Positions 28,911 through 38,333 of a stretch of 64,000 bases of DNA are shown here, piece by piece (position 1 is the stretch's first letter; each line of letters opens with the position of its first letter). A program made the position numbers and the translations under genes. The stretch covers positions 39,196-103,195 of the forward strand of contig NZ_QAFW01000003.1 of the NCBI RefSeq assembly GCF_003057615.1, read 5' to 3'. This DNA is from Metalysinibacillus jejuensis. Lineage in GTDB: Bacteria; Bacillota; Bacilli; Bacillales_A; Planococcaceae. The notes below the pieces were generated by a model. The model worked only from the letters and a program-made list of their open reading frames with translations. It ran no database searches and was not told the origin of the DNA.

Positions 28911-30263
28911 TTAATGTTGTAATTGTGGTAAATAATAATGATCAACGAACTTCGTTGTCGTATTGCCTGCTAAAAACGCTTCATGTGTTACCGTTTTAAG
29001 TAACATCGGAATATTCGTTGCAATCCCTTCTATTACAAAAGCTTCTAGCGCCTTTACTAAACACTCGCATGCAACTTCACGCGTCTCTCCCCAAGCGATT
29101 AATTTGCTAATCATCGGATCATAAAATGGCGTTACCGTACCGCCTTCATACACGCCACATTCATTGCGTATACCTTCGCCTGTCGGTAACACAAGCTTAG
29201 TAATCGTGCCTGGTGAAGGGAAGAAGGTCGTTGGATTTTCGGCATAAATGCGCACTTCAATCGCATGACCGTTTTTTTCTACCGTAGCGCTCGTAAATGG
29301 CAGTTTGCCACCCGCTGCTACGATAAGCTGTGCTTCTACTAAATCCAGCCCTGTGATTTCTTCGGTAACAGGGTGCTCCACTTGTAAGCGCGTATTCATT
29401 TCAAGGAAGTAAAAGTTTTCGTTTTCATCCACTAAATACTCAATCGTACCTGCGTTAACGTAGCCAATATGTTCTACAGCTTTAGCTGACGCCGCTAACA
29501 TTTTTTGTCGTGTAGCTGCCGAAATAAATGGCGATGGTGCTTCTTCTACCACTTTCTGGTTGCGTCGCTGAATCGAACATTCACGCTCAAAAAGTGGCAC
29601 AATCGTTCCGTGCTGGTCAGCAATGATTTGCACTTCGATATGATGAGCTTCAGCAATAAAGCGCTCCATATACATCGTACCCTCTCCGAAAAATGAAGCT
29701 GCGCGCTTTTGATTTCCTTCAAAAGCTTGCGCTAAATCCGCTTCGCTTTCCACAAGTTGCATGCCGATACCACCGCCGCCTGCTGAAGCTTTTAACATGA
29801 TAGGATAGCCTATTGTTTTCGCAATTTCAATCGCTTCATCAGCATCTTTAATAGCAGTTTCTACGCCTTCAACAATCGGTACACCCGCTGCTTTCATCGT
29901 TTTACGCGCTTCTAACTTACTCCCCATCGAAGCAATAACAGCTGCACTCGGTCCGATAAACGTTAAATTCGCTGCTTCACATGCTTTAGCAAAGTTTGCG
30001 TTTTCAGATAGTAAGCCGTAGCCAGGATGAACGGCTTCAGCGCCGCTCTCCTTCGCTACTTCTAAAATGCGATCAATATTTAAATAGCTCTGTGCAACAG
30101 GTGGTTTGCCAATGCAGTATGCCTCTGTTGCCTCTTTAACGTGCAGTGCCTCCGCGTCCGCTTCTGAGTACACAGCTACAGTTGCAATACCTAGGCGCTC
30201 ACATGTACGAATAATACGGCGCGCAATTTCGCCGCGGTTGGCAATCAATACTTTTTTGAACAT
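28911..30263 (-). CDS. yngHA: biotin carboxylase subunit
   Basis: ATP-dependent carboxylation of carrier-bound biotin. 450 aa. ATP-grasp enzyme: N-terminal KVLIANRGEIARRIIRTCER, glycine-rich lid KASAGGGGIGMQ near residue 163, ERECSIQRRNQKVVEEAPSP, and FLEMNTRLQVEHPVTEEITG near 285. I take ATG 30263, 6 nt after GGGGGG. The ATG at 30269 overlaps the upstream stop (ATGA) and directly abuts that ribosome site, so it cannot be excluded. Confidence 0.93.
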   Translation of the reverse strand: MFKKVLIANRGEIARRIIRTCERLGIATVAVYSEADAEALHVKEATEAYCIGKPPVAQSYLNIDRILEVAKESGAEAVHPGYGLLSENANFAKACEAANLTFIGPSAAVIASMGSKLEARKTMKAAGVPIVEGVETAIKDADEAIEIAKTIGYPIMLKASAGGGGIGMQLVESEADLAQAFEGNQKRAASFFGEGTMYMERFIAEAHHIEVQIIADQHGTIVPLFERECSIQRRNQKVVEEAPSPFISAATRQKMLAASAKAVEHIGYVNAGTIEYLVDENENFYFLEMNTRLQVEHPVTEEITGLDLVEAQLIVAAGGKLPFTSATVEKNGHAIEVRIYAENPTTFFPSPGTITKLVLPTGEGIRNECGVYEGGTVTPFYDPMISKLIAWGETREVACECLVKALEAFVIEGIATNIPMLLKTVTHEAFLAGNTTTKFVDHYYLPQLQH

Positions 30264-30265
30264 CG

Positions 30266-31906
30266 TCATCCCCCCAAATTTTGTGAAATAAAGTCCTCAC
30301 GTAACTTAAACTTTTGAATTTTCCCTGAGGCAGTCATCGGGTATTCGCTTAAAAACTTAATATAGCGCGGAATTTTATAACGTGAAATCTTGCCTTGACA
30401 ATAATCACGCACTTCTTGTTCAGTTAGCTCTTCACCTGGTCTCGTAATAATCCAAGCAACAACTTCCTCCCCGTACTTTTCGTCAGGCACGCCTGCTACT
30501 TGTACGTCAAACACTTTAGGTTGCGTATATAAAAACTCTTCAATCTCACGCGGATAAATGTTTTCGCCACCTCGAATGACCATATCTTTTAAACGCCCGG
30601 TAACACGTACGAAGCCTTGTTCATCCATCGTCGCAAGATCACCCGTATGCAGCCAGCCGTCCTCGTCAATTACATTAGCCGTTTCTTCAGGGTTGTTATA
30701 ATACCCTTTCATTACATGGTAGCCACGCGTACAAAGCTCGCCTTGCGTATTACGCGGCGCTTCTTCATTTGTCCCTGGGATAACAATTTTCACTTCAAGA
30801 TTAGGTAACGCCCTGCCGACAGTTTCGACTTTAGCGGTAAAATCATCATCCACGCGCGTTTGTGTAATAACAGGCGATGACTCCGTCTGGCCGTAACAAA
30901 TTGTAATATCTGTCATTCCCATCTTATCGATGACAGCTTTCATTACTTCTACTGGACAAGTTGAGCCCGCCATTACGCCGGTGCGTAGGGAACTCAAATC
31001 ATATTTCGAAAAATTCGGTGAATTTAACTTACTAATAAACATCGTCGGTACGCCATGTACTGCGGTACATTTTTCTTGTTCAATCGTAGCCATTACCGCT
31101 TCTGGTGAAAACTCTTGTACAGGTACCATCGTGCCACCAACTGTTGTAATTGCTAATGTGCCGATTACGCAACCAAAGCAATGGAAAAATGGTACAGGTA
31201 TACATAGCCTATCTTGCTTCGTTAAATTCATACATTCGGCGATATTCATCGCGTTATTAACTAAATTAAAGTGCGTTAACATTACCCCTTTAGGGAAGCC
31301 GGTCGTTCCCGATGTGTATTGAATATTAATCACATCATCATGTGATAATGTAGCATGGCGCGCATCAAGCGCTTCGTCACTCACCTGCTTTGCACCGTCA
31401 AGTACATCTTGCCAAGTTAATACGCCTGGTCCGTCATAATCCCCGATGACGATAACACGCTTTAATAGCGGTAAACGTTTTGACTGCAAATTGCCTGGTT
31501 CGCTCGTTTCAAGCTCCGGACATAGCGCCTTTACCGTTTCAATAAAAGCATGATCTCGGTACTGCGGCATTAAAATTAATGTTGTTGTATCGGATTGTTT
31601 TAATAAGTACTCTAATTCACTTTGACGATAATTTGTGTTCACTGTGACGATTGGTGCCCCCATATAGCCTGAAGCAAACTGAAGTTGCACCCACTCTGGT
31701 ACGTTCGTCGTCCATACCGAAACATTTTCGCCTTTCTCGATGCCTAAAGACATTAGCCCTTTTGCGACTAATCGACATTGTTCATTTAATTGTTGGTACG
31801 TCATTCTTAAACCGCGGTCAGCATAAACTAAAGCTTCATGAGTTGGATCTTGTTGCGCCTGTTCCCCTAACAATTGGCCAATCGTTTTATACACCAGTTC
31901 TGCCAT
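30266..31906 (-). CDS. yngI: AMP-forming acyl-CoA synthetase
   Basis: Activates a carboxylic acid (possibly isovalerate, 3-methylcrotonate or acetoacetate) to its CoA thioester. 546 aa ANL-superfamily enzyme: P-loop YTSGTTGFPKGVMLTHFNLV near residue 195, CYGQTESSPVITQT, DEDGWLHTGDLATMDEQGF near 415, RLKDMVIRGGENIYPREIE, and the catalytic Lys in TASGKIQKFKLRE. Operon position after the acyl-CoA dehydrogenase matches B. subtilis yngI. Exact substrate not readable. Confidence 0.9.
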   Translation of the reverse strand: MAELVYKTIGQLLGEQAQQDPTHEALVYADRGLRMTYQQLNEQCRLVAKGLMSLGIEKGENVSVWTTNVPEWVQLQFASGYMGAPIVTVNTNYRQSELEYLLKQSDTTTLILMPQYRDHAFIETVKALCPELETSEPGNLQSKRLPLLKRVIVIGDYDGPGVLTWQDVLDGAKQVSDEALDARHATLSHDDVINIQYTSGTTGFPKGVMLTHFNLVNNAMNIAECMNLTKQDRLCIPVPFFHCFGCVIGTLAITTVGGTMVPVQEFSPEAVMATIEQEKCTAVHGVPTMFISKLNSPNFSKYDLSSLRTGVMAGSTCPVEVMKAVIDKMGMTDITICYGQTESSPVITQTRVDDDFTAKVETVGRALPNLEVKIVIPGTNEEAPRNTQGELCTRGYHVMKGYYNNPEETANVIDEDGWLHTGDLATMDEQGFVRVTGRLKDMVIRGGENIYPREIEEFLYTQPKVFDVQVAGVPDEKYGEEVVAWIITRPGEELTEQEVRDYCQGKISRYKIPRYIKFLSEYPMTASGKIQKFKLREDFISQNLGG

Positions 31907-31948
31907 TGAAAGTCCCCTTTCTTATTTCCTACGATTTTCATGCTTTTA

Positions 31949-33091
31949 TTAACAACCAATTAAACGAGAAATAACAATGCGTTGAATTTCAGATGTTCCT
32001 TCGCCAATCTCCATTAGTTTAATATCACGTAAATGACGCTCTACATCATACTCTTGCATATAGCCCGAACCACCGTGAATTTGAATCGCTTGATTACATA
32101 CGCGGAAGCCCATTTCTGATGCAAAGAGCTTAGCCATCGCCGCCTCTTTACCGAATGGTTTACCGTGGTCTTTGAGCCATGCTGCTTTATGTACTAATGT
32201 ACGAGCAAGCTCAATTTCCATTGCCATATCTGCTAATTTAAATTGAATCGCCTGGAATTTTGAAATTGGCGTGCCAAATTGTTCACGCTCTTTCGCAAAC
32301 TTCAATGCTTTTTCGTAAGCTGATTGTGCGATTCCTACCGACAGCGCAGCAATTGAAATACGACCGCCATCTAATGTGCTTAAGAATTGAGAAAAGCCTC
32401 GTTTTTCGTCTCCGAGTAAATTTTCACGTGGGACACGAACATTTTGTAAAATAATTTCGCACGTATTAGAACCACGTACGCCCATCTTGTCATAGTTACA
32501 ATTAATCGTTAAACCTTCAGCATCCGTTGGTACGATGATAGAAGAAATAATCTTTTTACCATCTTCACGTTTACCTGTTACAGCTGTCACAATAATTTGT
32601 CGAGCATGACCTGCATTAGTAATCCAACATTTTTCGCCGTTAATTACGTAATCATCACCGTCAACTACTGCAGTTGTACGCGTCCCCCCCGCATCCGAAC
32701 CAGCATTAGGCTCTGTTAAACCAAATGACCCCATCGTTTCGCCTTTCGCTAACGGTACTAGCCACTCTTTCTTTTGTTCTTCTGTACCGAAGTTGTAAAT
32801 TGGTGTTGCCCCTAAACTGATCGCTGCCGCATAGCTTAAACCTGTACCCCCACAAGCACGACCGATTTCCTCTACTGCTAAAGCGTAAGATACGGTATCT
32901 GCCCCTGCACCACCGTACTCCTCAGGGAATGGTAAGCCCATTAACCCTAGCTCCGCTAATTTTTTAAATGTTTCAATACGCATTGTAGACGTTTGATCTA
33001 CTTCGCGTGCATAAGGTGCAATTTCCTTTTCTGCAAAATCACGTACCGTGTCACGAATCATTTTTTGTTCTTTCGTTAATTCAAAGTTCAT
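31949..33091 (-). CDS. yngJ: isovaleryl-CoA-type acyl-CoA dehydrogenase
   Basis: FAD-dependent dehydrogenase, 380 aa, opening the leucine branch (isovaleryl-CoA to 3-methylcrotonyl-CoA) by context. Motifs: GSFGLTEPNAGSDAGGTRTT, CWITNAG, REQFGTPISKFQAIQFKLAD, and [17 protein letters not shown]. The C-terminal motif reads MEIGEGTSE where the mmgC and acdA proteins have IYEGT. AAGGGGGAAA precedes the ATG. First enzyme gene downstream of the TetR gene, with a 14-bp palindrome in the 45-bp gap. Confidence 0.92.
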   Translation of the reverse strand: MNFELTKEQKMIRDTVRDFAEKEIAPYAREVDQTSTMRIETFKKLAELGLMGLPFPEEYGGAGADTVSYALAVEEIGRACGGTGLSYAAAISLGATPIYNFGTEEQKKEWLVPLAKGETMGSFGLTEPNAGSDAGGTRTTAVVDGDDYVINGEKCWITNAGHARQIIVTAVTGKREDGKKIISSIIVPTDAEGLTINCNYDKMGVRGSNTCEIILQNVRVPRENLLGDEKRGFSQFLSTLDGGRISIAALSVGIAQSAYEKALKFAKEREQFGTPISKFQAIQFKLADMAMEIELARTLVHKAAWLKDHGKPFGKEAAMAKLFASEMGFRVCNQAIQIHGGSGYMQEYDVERHLRDIKLMEIGEGTSEIQRIVISRLIGC

Positions 33092-33113
33092 ACCATTTCC
33101 CCCTTGTGTGAAT

Positions 33114-33127
33114 ACCGACCAGTCGGT
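33114..33127 (-). promoter_or_regulatory. TetR operator before the leucine-degradation genes
   Basis: ACCGACCAGTCGGT has perfect 6-bp arms (ACCGAC and GTCGGT) around CA, in the gap between the TetR gene and the acyl-CoA dehydrogenase. Operators of this ACCGAC type are known for TetR regulators of acyl-CoA catabolism. Binding by the adjacent TetR protein is inferred. Confidence 0.7.
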
Positions 33128-33136
33128 TTGTTTTAG

Positions 33137-33796
33137 TTAAAAAATAAAACCAGCTTCGTTATTTGCTGATTGTATAACATACTCACTTGCTTCTTGTGCC
33201 CCTTGTTGCGTAATGATGCTGCGTAAAATCATATCAATAAAGATGGCTGTAATTTGCGCCATTGTCATCGTGCCGTCTTGCTTATACCATTTATACGACC
33301 AGTTAACCATCCCGGTAATCGACATCGTAACGATTGTCGGTGGTAACTCTGTGCGGAAGTCACCGCTCTGTTGGCCCTCAATGATTACATGTTGCAAAAT
33401 TTTGCGATAGGCATCGCGCTTCTGTTTTATAACTTCGCGGTCACTGTCGAGTAGTGATTTGCTCTCATCATAAAACACCGTAATATGCGCTTGGTATTTG
33501 TGAAAGGCTGCGGTAAATGATTGCAGTAACGCACAAAGCTTGGCAATCGGTGTAGCATACATTTCTTCCGTGCGCTTTGCCTCTTCTAACACATACGTAA
33601 TAAACACATCGTGTATTTCATATAGCAGCTCATCCTTCGCTTTAAAGTGGTGATAAAACCCGCCTTTAGATGCGCCGACATGTGCCACAATTTGGCTGAT
33701 TGTTACGCCATTATAGCCGTGGGTTTGAAACAGCTGTAATGCCGCATCAATGATTTCTTGTTTTAAATCTTTTTTCAACGTATAGCCTACTTTCAT
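33137..33796 (-). CDS. TetR/AcrR-family regulator of leucine degradation
   Basis: 219-aa regulator. HTH at about residues 10-55 with IIDAALQLFQTHGYNGVTIS then QIVAHVGASKGGFYHHF and KAKDELLYEI; the C-terminal domain would bind a CoA ester. It lies directly upstream of the yngJ-to-yngE operon in the same direction. The ribosome site of ATG 33796 is poor; TTG 33778 (M-KKDLKQEIID) is an alternative start. Not similar enough to the other TetR protein of the window to be a recent duplicate. Confidence 0.88.
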   Translation of the reverse strand: MKVGYTLKKDLKQEIIDAALQLFQTHGYNGVTISQIVAHVGASKGGFYHHFKAKDELLYEIHDVFITYVLEEAKRTEEMYATPIAKLCALLQSFTAAFHKYQAHITVFYDESKSLLDSDREVIKQKRDAYRKILQHVIIEGQQSGDFRTELPPTIVTMSITGMVNWSYKWYKQDGTMTMAQITAIFIDMILRSIITQQGAQEASEYVIQSANNEAGFIF

Positions 33797-33863
33797 TTTT
33801 GCTTGCGTTTACTATAGCACGTAAAATTACAAAAATAAAGATTTTAAAAGAATTTAGAAATCA

Positions 33864-34511
33864 TTAAACAGAAAAATTTTTAATATCTGGCGATACACTG
33901 TAGCTTGCTTCTGTTTTTTCTTTCAACGCTTCAAGCGTAATATCAGGCGCTTTTTCCACGAGCACCATGCCTTCATCCGTAAAATCAAAAACTGCTAAGT
34001 CTGTAATTAATCGATGTACGACCGCTTTACCTGTTAGTGGCAATGTACACGTTTTTTTCACTTTGGATTCTCCATGCTTTGAAACATGTTCCATAATAAC
34101 GATGACTTTTTTAGCGCCTTGTACTAAATCCATAGCGCCACCCATGCCCTTCACCATTTTACCTGGTATCATCCAATTAGCTAAATCGCCATTTTCGTCC
34201 ACTTCCATACCGCCTAAAATAGCTAAATCAATATGGCCGCCACGAATCATAGCAAATGACTCAGCACTATCAAAATAGGATGCGCCTGCAACGGCTGTCA
34301 CTGTCTCTTTACCAGCGTTAATGAGATCAGCGTCTAACTCGCTAGCTGTTGGATAAGGACCAATGCCGAGCAAACCATTTTCGGATTGTAATAAAACTTG
34401 ATAGTCTGCAGGAATTTCATTAGCTACTAATGTTGGCATGCCGATACCTAAATTGACGTTCATGCCGTCTTTAATCTCACGCACAGCCAACTTCACAATA
34501 CGGTCTCTCAT
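33864..34511 (-). CDS. scoB: 3-oxoacid CoA-transferase subunit B
   Basis: Beta subunit of succinyl-CoA:acetoacetate CoA-transferase, 215 aa. N-terminal NVNLGIGMPTLVANEIPAD, then the active-site Glu segment LQSENGLLGIGPYP near residue 45, GGHIDLAILGGMEVDENGDL and HVSKHGESKVKKTCTLPLTG. Start: GGAGGG lies 6 nt before ATG 34511 and 3 nt before ATG 34514, which overlaps the scoA stop. Pairs with ScoA to activate acetoacetate from the HMG-CoA lyase reaction. Confidence 0.95.
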   Translation of the reverse strand: MRDRIVKLAVREIKDGMNVNLGIGMPTLVANEIPADYQVLLQSENGLLGIGPYPTASELDADLINAGKETVTAVAGASYFDSAESFAMIRGGHIDLAILGGMEVDENGDLANWMIPGKMVKGMGGAMDLVQGAKKVIVIMEHVSKHGESKVKKTCTLPLTGKAVVHRLITDLAVFDFTDEGMVLVEKAPDITLEALKEKTEASYSVSPDIKNFSV

Positions 34512-34513
34512 CA

Positions 34514-35209
34514 TTATCCCTCCCTCATCGTTTTACGTTCGATGCGCTTTTCATAATCTTTGCCGACAATAACGTGTTGGACGTATACCCCTGGTGTATG
34601 AATCTCATCAGGCTGTAACGCACCGACTGGCACAAGCTCCTCTACTTCAGCAATCGTAATTTTGCCAGCTGTTGCTGCTAACGGGTTAAAATTACGCGCG
34701 GTCTTGCGGTACACTAAATTACCGAGAGGGTCTGCCTTCCATGCTTTAACGAGCGCATAATCCCCTGTAATTGCTCGTTCTTCGATATACGTTTTACCGT
34801 CAAATTGCTTCGTTGGCTTACCCTCTGCAATCGGTGTACCTACACCCGTCGCTGTATAAAATGCTGGTATACCTGCTCCGCCTGCGCGAATACGTTCGGC
34901 AAGCGTACCTTGCGGAGTAAGCTCAACTTCTAACTCACCACTTAAATACTGCTGTTCAAAAATTTTATTTTCGCCTACATATGAAGCTACCATTTTTGTA
35001 ATTTGACGATTGGCTAATAAAATGCCGAGACCAAAATCATCAACGCCACAGTTATTGCTAACAACCGTTAAGCCTGTCGTACCTTTAGCACGAATGGCTG
35101 CGATGGCGTTTTCTGGAATACCACAAAGTCCAAAGCCACCAACGATAAGTGTTTGATTAGCCTGTAGCCCTTGTAGCGCCTCTTCAAAAGATTGTTTTAC
35201 TTTTGTCAT
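34514..35209 (-). CDS. scoA: 3-oxoacid CoA-transferase subunit A
   Basis: Alpha subunit, 231 aa. [16 protein letters not shown] near residue 23, [36 protein letters not shown] near 111, and [23 protein letters not shown] split across the conserved C-terminal region. GGGGGTGCAAGA precedes the ATG. It lies 75 bp downstream of the LysR gene stop and heads scoAB, so its promoter is in that AT-rich gap. Confidence 0.95.
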   Translation of the reverse strand: MTKVKQSFEEALQGLQANQTLIVGGFGLCGIPENAIAAIRAKGTTGLTVVSNNCGVDDFGLGILLANRQITKMVASYVGENKIFEQQYLSGELEVELTPQGTLAERIRAGGAGIPAFYTATGVGTPIAEGKPTKQFDGKTYIEERAITGDYALVKAWKADPLGNLVYRKTARNFNPLAATAGKITIAEVEELVPVGALQPDEIHTPGVYVQHVIVGKDYEKRIERKTMREG

Positions 35210-35284
35210 TCTTGCACCCCCTATCGCTATAGTTTTATCGTAGCGTTTTTTTATCTATTAGAGAAATACATATATTGCATATAT

Positions 35285-36193
35285 TTAATTCCTGATTGGC
35301 ATATATTGTTGCCAAGACCATGTCGTCGTAGCCATTAATGATAACCACTCTTTCAGCGCTACGGATTGATAGCGCCCCGCTAACGTCACGATGCCTAAAC
35401 GCCATACGAGCGGCTCTACTAACGGTATAATTTTAACGTTTGGATTTGCTTGTTTTTCATAAATAGCGCGCGGCAAAATGGTCACGCCTAAATTAAGCGC
35501 AATCAGCTCCGTAATTAAGTCCCACTGCGAACTTTTATAAGCGACTTGCGGTGTAAAACCTGCTGTTTCGCAACTGCGTAATACAAAGTCATGGAGCGCA
35601 AAATCATCCGAAAATAAAATAAACGGCTCCTCCTGCAACGCCTCAATTGTAATTTGCGTATGTTGCGCTAATGGATGGTCCTTATACATATACGCTACAA
35701 AATCATCGTCTACAAAGCGGTCAATTAAAAACTGTGTATCATTAACGGGCAGTACCATAAAGCCGACGTCTACTTTTCCTGAATGGATGAGTTCGCCAAT
35801 CGTTTTAGCCCCATGCTCTACTAACTCCAAGGTGACATGTGGAAATTTTTGATGAAACTGTTGCGCAATTTCCGGGAAAAACAGCGTACCAATAAGTGGT
35901 GGGATACCAATGCGAATCGTACCGCGCTGCACATCGCGCATATCTTGCAAGCTACGGTCAAGTGCCTCTTTCGTATTAACGATGCGCTTAGCATAATCGT
36001 AAACGACACGCCCCTCCTCCGTGACGGCTACTTTACGCGTAGTACGATGCAATAAAGTAATCGCTAACTCTTCCTCTAAACGTTTAATACTCTTACTCAG
36101 CGTTGGCTGCGATACATACATACGGGCAGCTGCTTTCGTATAACTTTCCTCTTCCACTACTGCCATAAATAATTGCAAATCTCTAAGCTCCAT
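35285..36193 (-). CDS. LysR-family transcriptional regulator
   Basis: 302 aa. Winged HTH at residues 1-60 (ELRDLQLFMAVVEEESYTKA, then RMYVSQPTLSKSIKRLEEEL), followed by the two-lobe PBP-like effector domain. It is in the same direction as scoAB rather than divergent from its target, so the target is uncertain; scoAB is the nearest candidate. The HTH and early linker resemble the AlsR/CidR group only generally. Confidence 0.88.
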   Translation of the reverse strand: MELRDLQLFMAVVEEESYTKAAARMYVSQPTLSKSIKRLEEELAITLLHRTTRKVAVTEEGRVVYDYAKRIVNTKEALDRSLQDMRDVQRGTIRIGIPPLIGTLFFPEIAQQFHQKFPHVTLELVEHGAKTIGELIHSGKVDVGFMVLPVNDTQFLIDRFVDDDFVAYMYKDHPLAQHTQITIEALQEEPFILFSDDFALHDFVLRSCETAGFTPQVAYKSSQWDLITELIALNLGVTILPRAIYEKQANPNVKIIPLVEPLVWRLGIVTLAGRYQSVALKEWLSLMATTTWSWQQYMPIRN

Positions 36194-36238
36194 AATTTAC
36201 ACCCCTTTTCGCTCATTATAACGATTTTTGCATACAAA

Positions 36239-36272
36239 AACGCATTATTTTCTAAATCGAAAATAATGCGTT
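36239..36272 (-). terminator. terminator after the DUF1450 gene
   Basis: Perfect 14-bp stem AACGCATTATTTTC with GAAAATAATGCGTT, 6-nt loop, T-run on the minus strand; 3 nt after the stop. Confidence 0.85.
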
Positions 36273-36275
36273 TCT

Positions 36276-36503
36276 TTAGTTACGTTTTAACTTCGCAAGT
36301 ACTTTTTCCATAAGCTCGTCTTCTGTAAGCGCCGCAACAGGACGACTATTAACAAAAGTGAAAGTCTTTTTGCGACCTGGCCCACAATACGAGTGACAGC
36401 CAATTTCGATGGTTGCATCAGGATCAATTTCCTTTAATTTTGGAATTAACGTCTTTAAATTAACGGCCTGACATTCATCGCAAACTTTAAATTCGTTTGC
36501 CAT
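36276..36503 (-). CDS. DUF1450 family protein
   Basis: 75-aa cytosolic protein, function unknown. It begins [17 protein letters not shown] and holds four Cys in CDEC and [14 protein letters not shown], a possible metal or redox-active centre in a thioredoxin-like small fold, as in DUF1450 (YuzB-like) proteins. I start it at ATG 36503, after AAAGGGTTGTTGACT; an upstream in-frame ATG (36539) would add a 12-residue tail without a convincing ribosome site. Confidence 0.8.
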   Translation of the reverse strand: MANEFKVCDECQAVNLKTLIPKLKEIDPDATIEIGCHSYCGPGRKKTFTFVNSRPVAALTEDELMEKVLAKLKRN

Positions 36504-36578
36504 AGTAGTCAACAACCCTTTCTGTTTTATATTTTGCACACACGTATTTTATCGCACTTAGCGCGCGCAAACAAGCAA

Positions 36579-37397
36579 CTACTTTGCTAACATTTTTGCA
36601 TTGCGGTCGAGCACGCGTTGTAAATAAAATGCATAGCGTGTGTTTTCTTCAGCGTTAAATGAAGTAGCTTGCACTTGTCCGAGTGTAGCTAACACGCGAT
36701 AGGCACGCACGACGATATCTTGTACCGTTAATGATTGCCCTATTAATTCATTTAATGAAGCCATCACTTGTGGGCGTATAACAGGATACGAAAATTTTGT
36801 GACTTGCTGCTGCAAACCTTGCGCATAAAATTTTTCAATAAGTGCTGCACGCTCACTGCCGCTTCCTTCTACGCATAAATAAATTTGTACGGCTACCCCT
36901 TGGCGCAGACGTCTTTGTGAAATGCCCGCAAACTTTTTGCCATCAATACTCAAATCATAAGACCCTGGGCAATAGGAGCCTTCAATTTCATACGCTTCGA
37001 TTGTAGCTTCTGGTAATAGTAAGCGAATGAACGCAAGCATCGCCTCATAACCCTCATCAATCGACATCGCCTTCGTTTGCTCTGAAAAGACGAGCGATAA
37101 ATTTAACACACCTTTATCTAATACGACAGCGAGCCCGCCAGAATTTCGCACGATAGGTTGATAGCCTTGTGTTACTAAATAACGCATCGCTTGCTGAATA
37201 TAGGGTAAGCGGTGATCTTGTATACCTAGCACCACGCTGGCATCATGCACCCACGTCCGTAAAGTAGGTGGTGATTGTAACTGCCCTACTAATTCACAAA
37301 GCGTATCGTCCATCGCAAAAGATGTAAGGGGTGAAGTAGGTATGGCACTAATCGATTGATCATAAAAGCGCCAAATGGGTTGTTGTAATAACGCCAT
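36579..37397 (-). CDS. lipL: octanoyl-[GcvH]:protein N-octanoyltransferase
   Basis: Amidotransferase that moves octanoyl groups from GcvH to the E2 subunits of dehydrogenase complexes, needed for lipoate assembly in Bacilli. 272 aa of the biotin/lipoyl ligase fold. Visible: RNSGGLAVVLDKGVLNLSLV near residue 84, the nucleophilic Cys143 in GSYCPGSYDLSIDGKKFAG and the conserved Lys there. ATG 37397 lies 8 nt after AAAGGAG; the ATG at 37403 is only 2 nt from it. Divergent from hemQ; B. subtilis has hemQ (ywfI) and lipL (ywfL) as near neighbours too. Confidence 0.92.
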   Translation of the reverse strand: MALLQQPIWRFYDQSISAIPTSPLTSFAMDDTLCELVGQLQSPPTLRTWVHDASVVLGIQDHRLPYIQQAMRYLVTQGYQPIVRNSGGLAVVLDKGVLNLSLVFSEQTKAMSIDEGYEAMLAFIRLLLPEATIEAYEIEGSYCPGSYDLSIDGKKFAGISQRRLRQGVAVQIYLCVEGSGSERAALIEKFYAQGLQQQVTKFSYPVIRPQVMASLNELIGQSLTVQDIVVRAYRVLATLGQVQATSFNAEENTRYAFYLQRVLDRNAKMLAK

Positions 37398-37431
37398 AAT
37401 CATGACTCCTTTTCACTTGCATACAGCCATA

Positions 37432-37461
37432 AAATTATCGGTTATATGTAATGTATGCTAA
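37432..37461 (+). promoter_or_regulatory. hemQ promoter with extended -10
   Basis: TTATCG, 18-nt spacer, then TAAAAT preceded by TGC (TGCTAAAAT, an extended -10), about 47 nt before the hemQ start. The -35 match is weak. Confidence 0.45.
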
Positions 37462-37507
37462 AATAAATAATGTAAGTTCCATTATACATTAAGGAGTGTT
37501 CTACATA

Positions 37508-38257
37508 ATGAATGAAGCAGCAATTACTTTAGATGGCTGGTACACGTTACATGATTTCCGTTCAATCGACTGGGCTTCTTGGAAGTTAGTTTCAGAGGAA
37601 GAGCGTAAAGCAGCTACAGATGAGTTTATCGCATTTTTAGAAAAACTAAATCAAGCAGACGAAGCAAAAACAGGCTCACATGCATTTTACTCAATCGTTG
37701 GTCAAAAAGCAGACTTCATGCTAATGACGTTGCGTGAAACGATGCAAGAGCTTAATGATATCGAAACAGAATTTAATAAATTAGCAATTGCTGATTTTAC
37801 AATTCCTACGTACTCTTACGTATCAGTAGTTGAGCTTTCTAACTACTTAGCGGGTGAGTCTAACGAAGATCCATACCAAAACCCACACGTACGCGCTCGT
37901 TTATACCCAGAGCTACCACGCTGGGAGCACGTGTGCTTCTACCCAATGGACAAACGTCGCGAAGGCAATGACAACTGGTATATGTTAGATATGGAAACAC
38001 GTAAAAAATTAATGTACTCTCACGGCTTAATTGGTCGTAGCTATGCAGGTAAAGTTAAACAAATCATTTGTGGCTCTGTTGGCTTTGACGATCATGAGTG
38101 GGGCGTAACATTATTTGCTAATGACGTACTACAATTCAAAAAAATCGTTTATGAAATGCGCTTTGACGAAGTATCAGCTCGCTACGGTGAGTTCGGTGAG
38201 TTCTTCGTAGGTAACATTTTAGACAATGAAAAATTAGTTAAAATGTTAACGGTTTAA
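37508..38257 (+). CDS. hemQ: coproheme decarboxylase
   Basis: Final step of the Gram-positive (coproporphyrin-dependent) heme pathway: hydrogen-peroxide-dependent decarboxylation of coproheme to heme b. 249 aa, chlorite-dismutase fold. Catalytic Tyr145 in [20 protein letters not shown], proximal heme ligand His172 in [19 protein letters not shown], and a C-terminal [19 protein letters not shown] region. ATG 37508 has AAGGAG 11 nt upstream; the in-frame GTG at 37496 overlaps it. Confidence 0.96.
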   Translation: MNEAAITLDGWYTLHDFRSIDWASWKLVSEEERKAATDEFIAFLEKLNQADEAKTGSHAFYSIVGQKADFMLMTLRETMQELNDIETEFNKLAIADFTIPTYSYVSVVELSNYLAGESNEDPYQNPHVRARLYPELPRWEHVCFYPMDKRREGNDNWYMLDMETRKKLMYSHGLIGRSYAGKVKQIICGSVGFDDHEWGVTLFANDVLQFKKIVYEMRFDEVSARYGEFGEFFVGNILDNEKLVKMLTV

Positions 38258-38273
38258 TCTTCATAAACTTTTA

Positions 38274-38330
38274 AGAACCTCCCTAGCTATTTATTAAGTT
38301 TTTCTTGGTATAGTAGCTTTGGAGGTTTTT
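38274..38330 (+). promoter_or_regulatory. hairpin spanning the carboxypeptidase ribosome site
   Basis: AACCTCC near 38275 pairs with GGAGGTT near 38321-38327, with inner AGCTA and TAGCT pairing. The 3' arm is the ribosome binding site of the next gene and is followed by TTTTA. A likely -10 (TATAGT) lies in the loop. Read-through RNA from hemQ would fold and hide the site; RNA started in the loop would not. Confidence 0.5.
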
Positions 38331-38333
38331 ATT

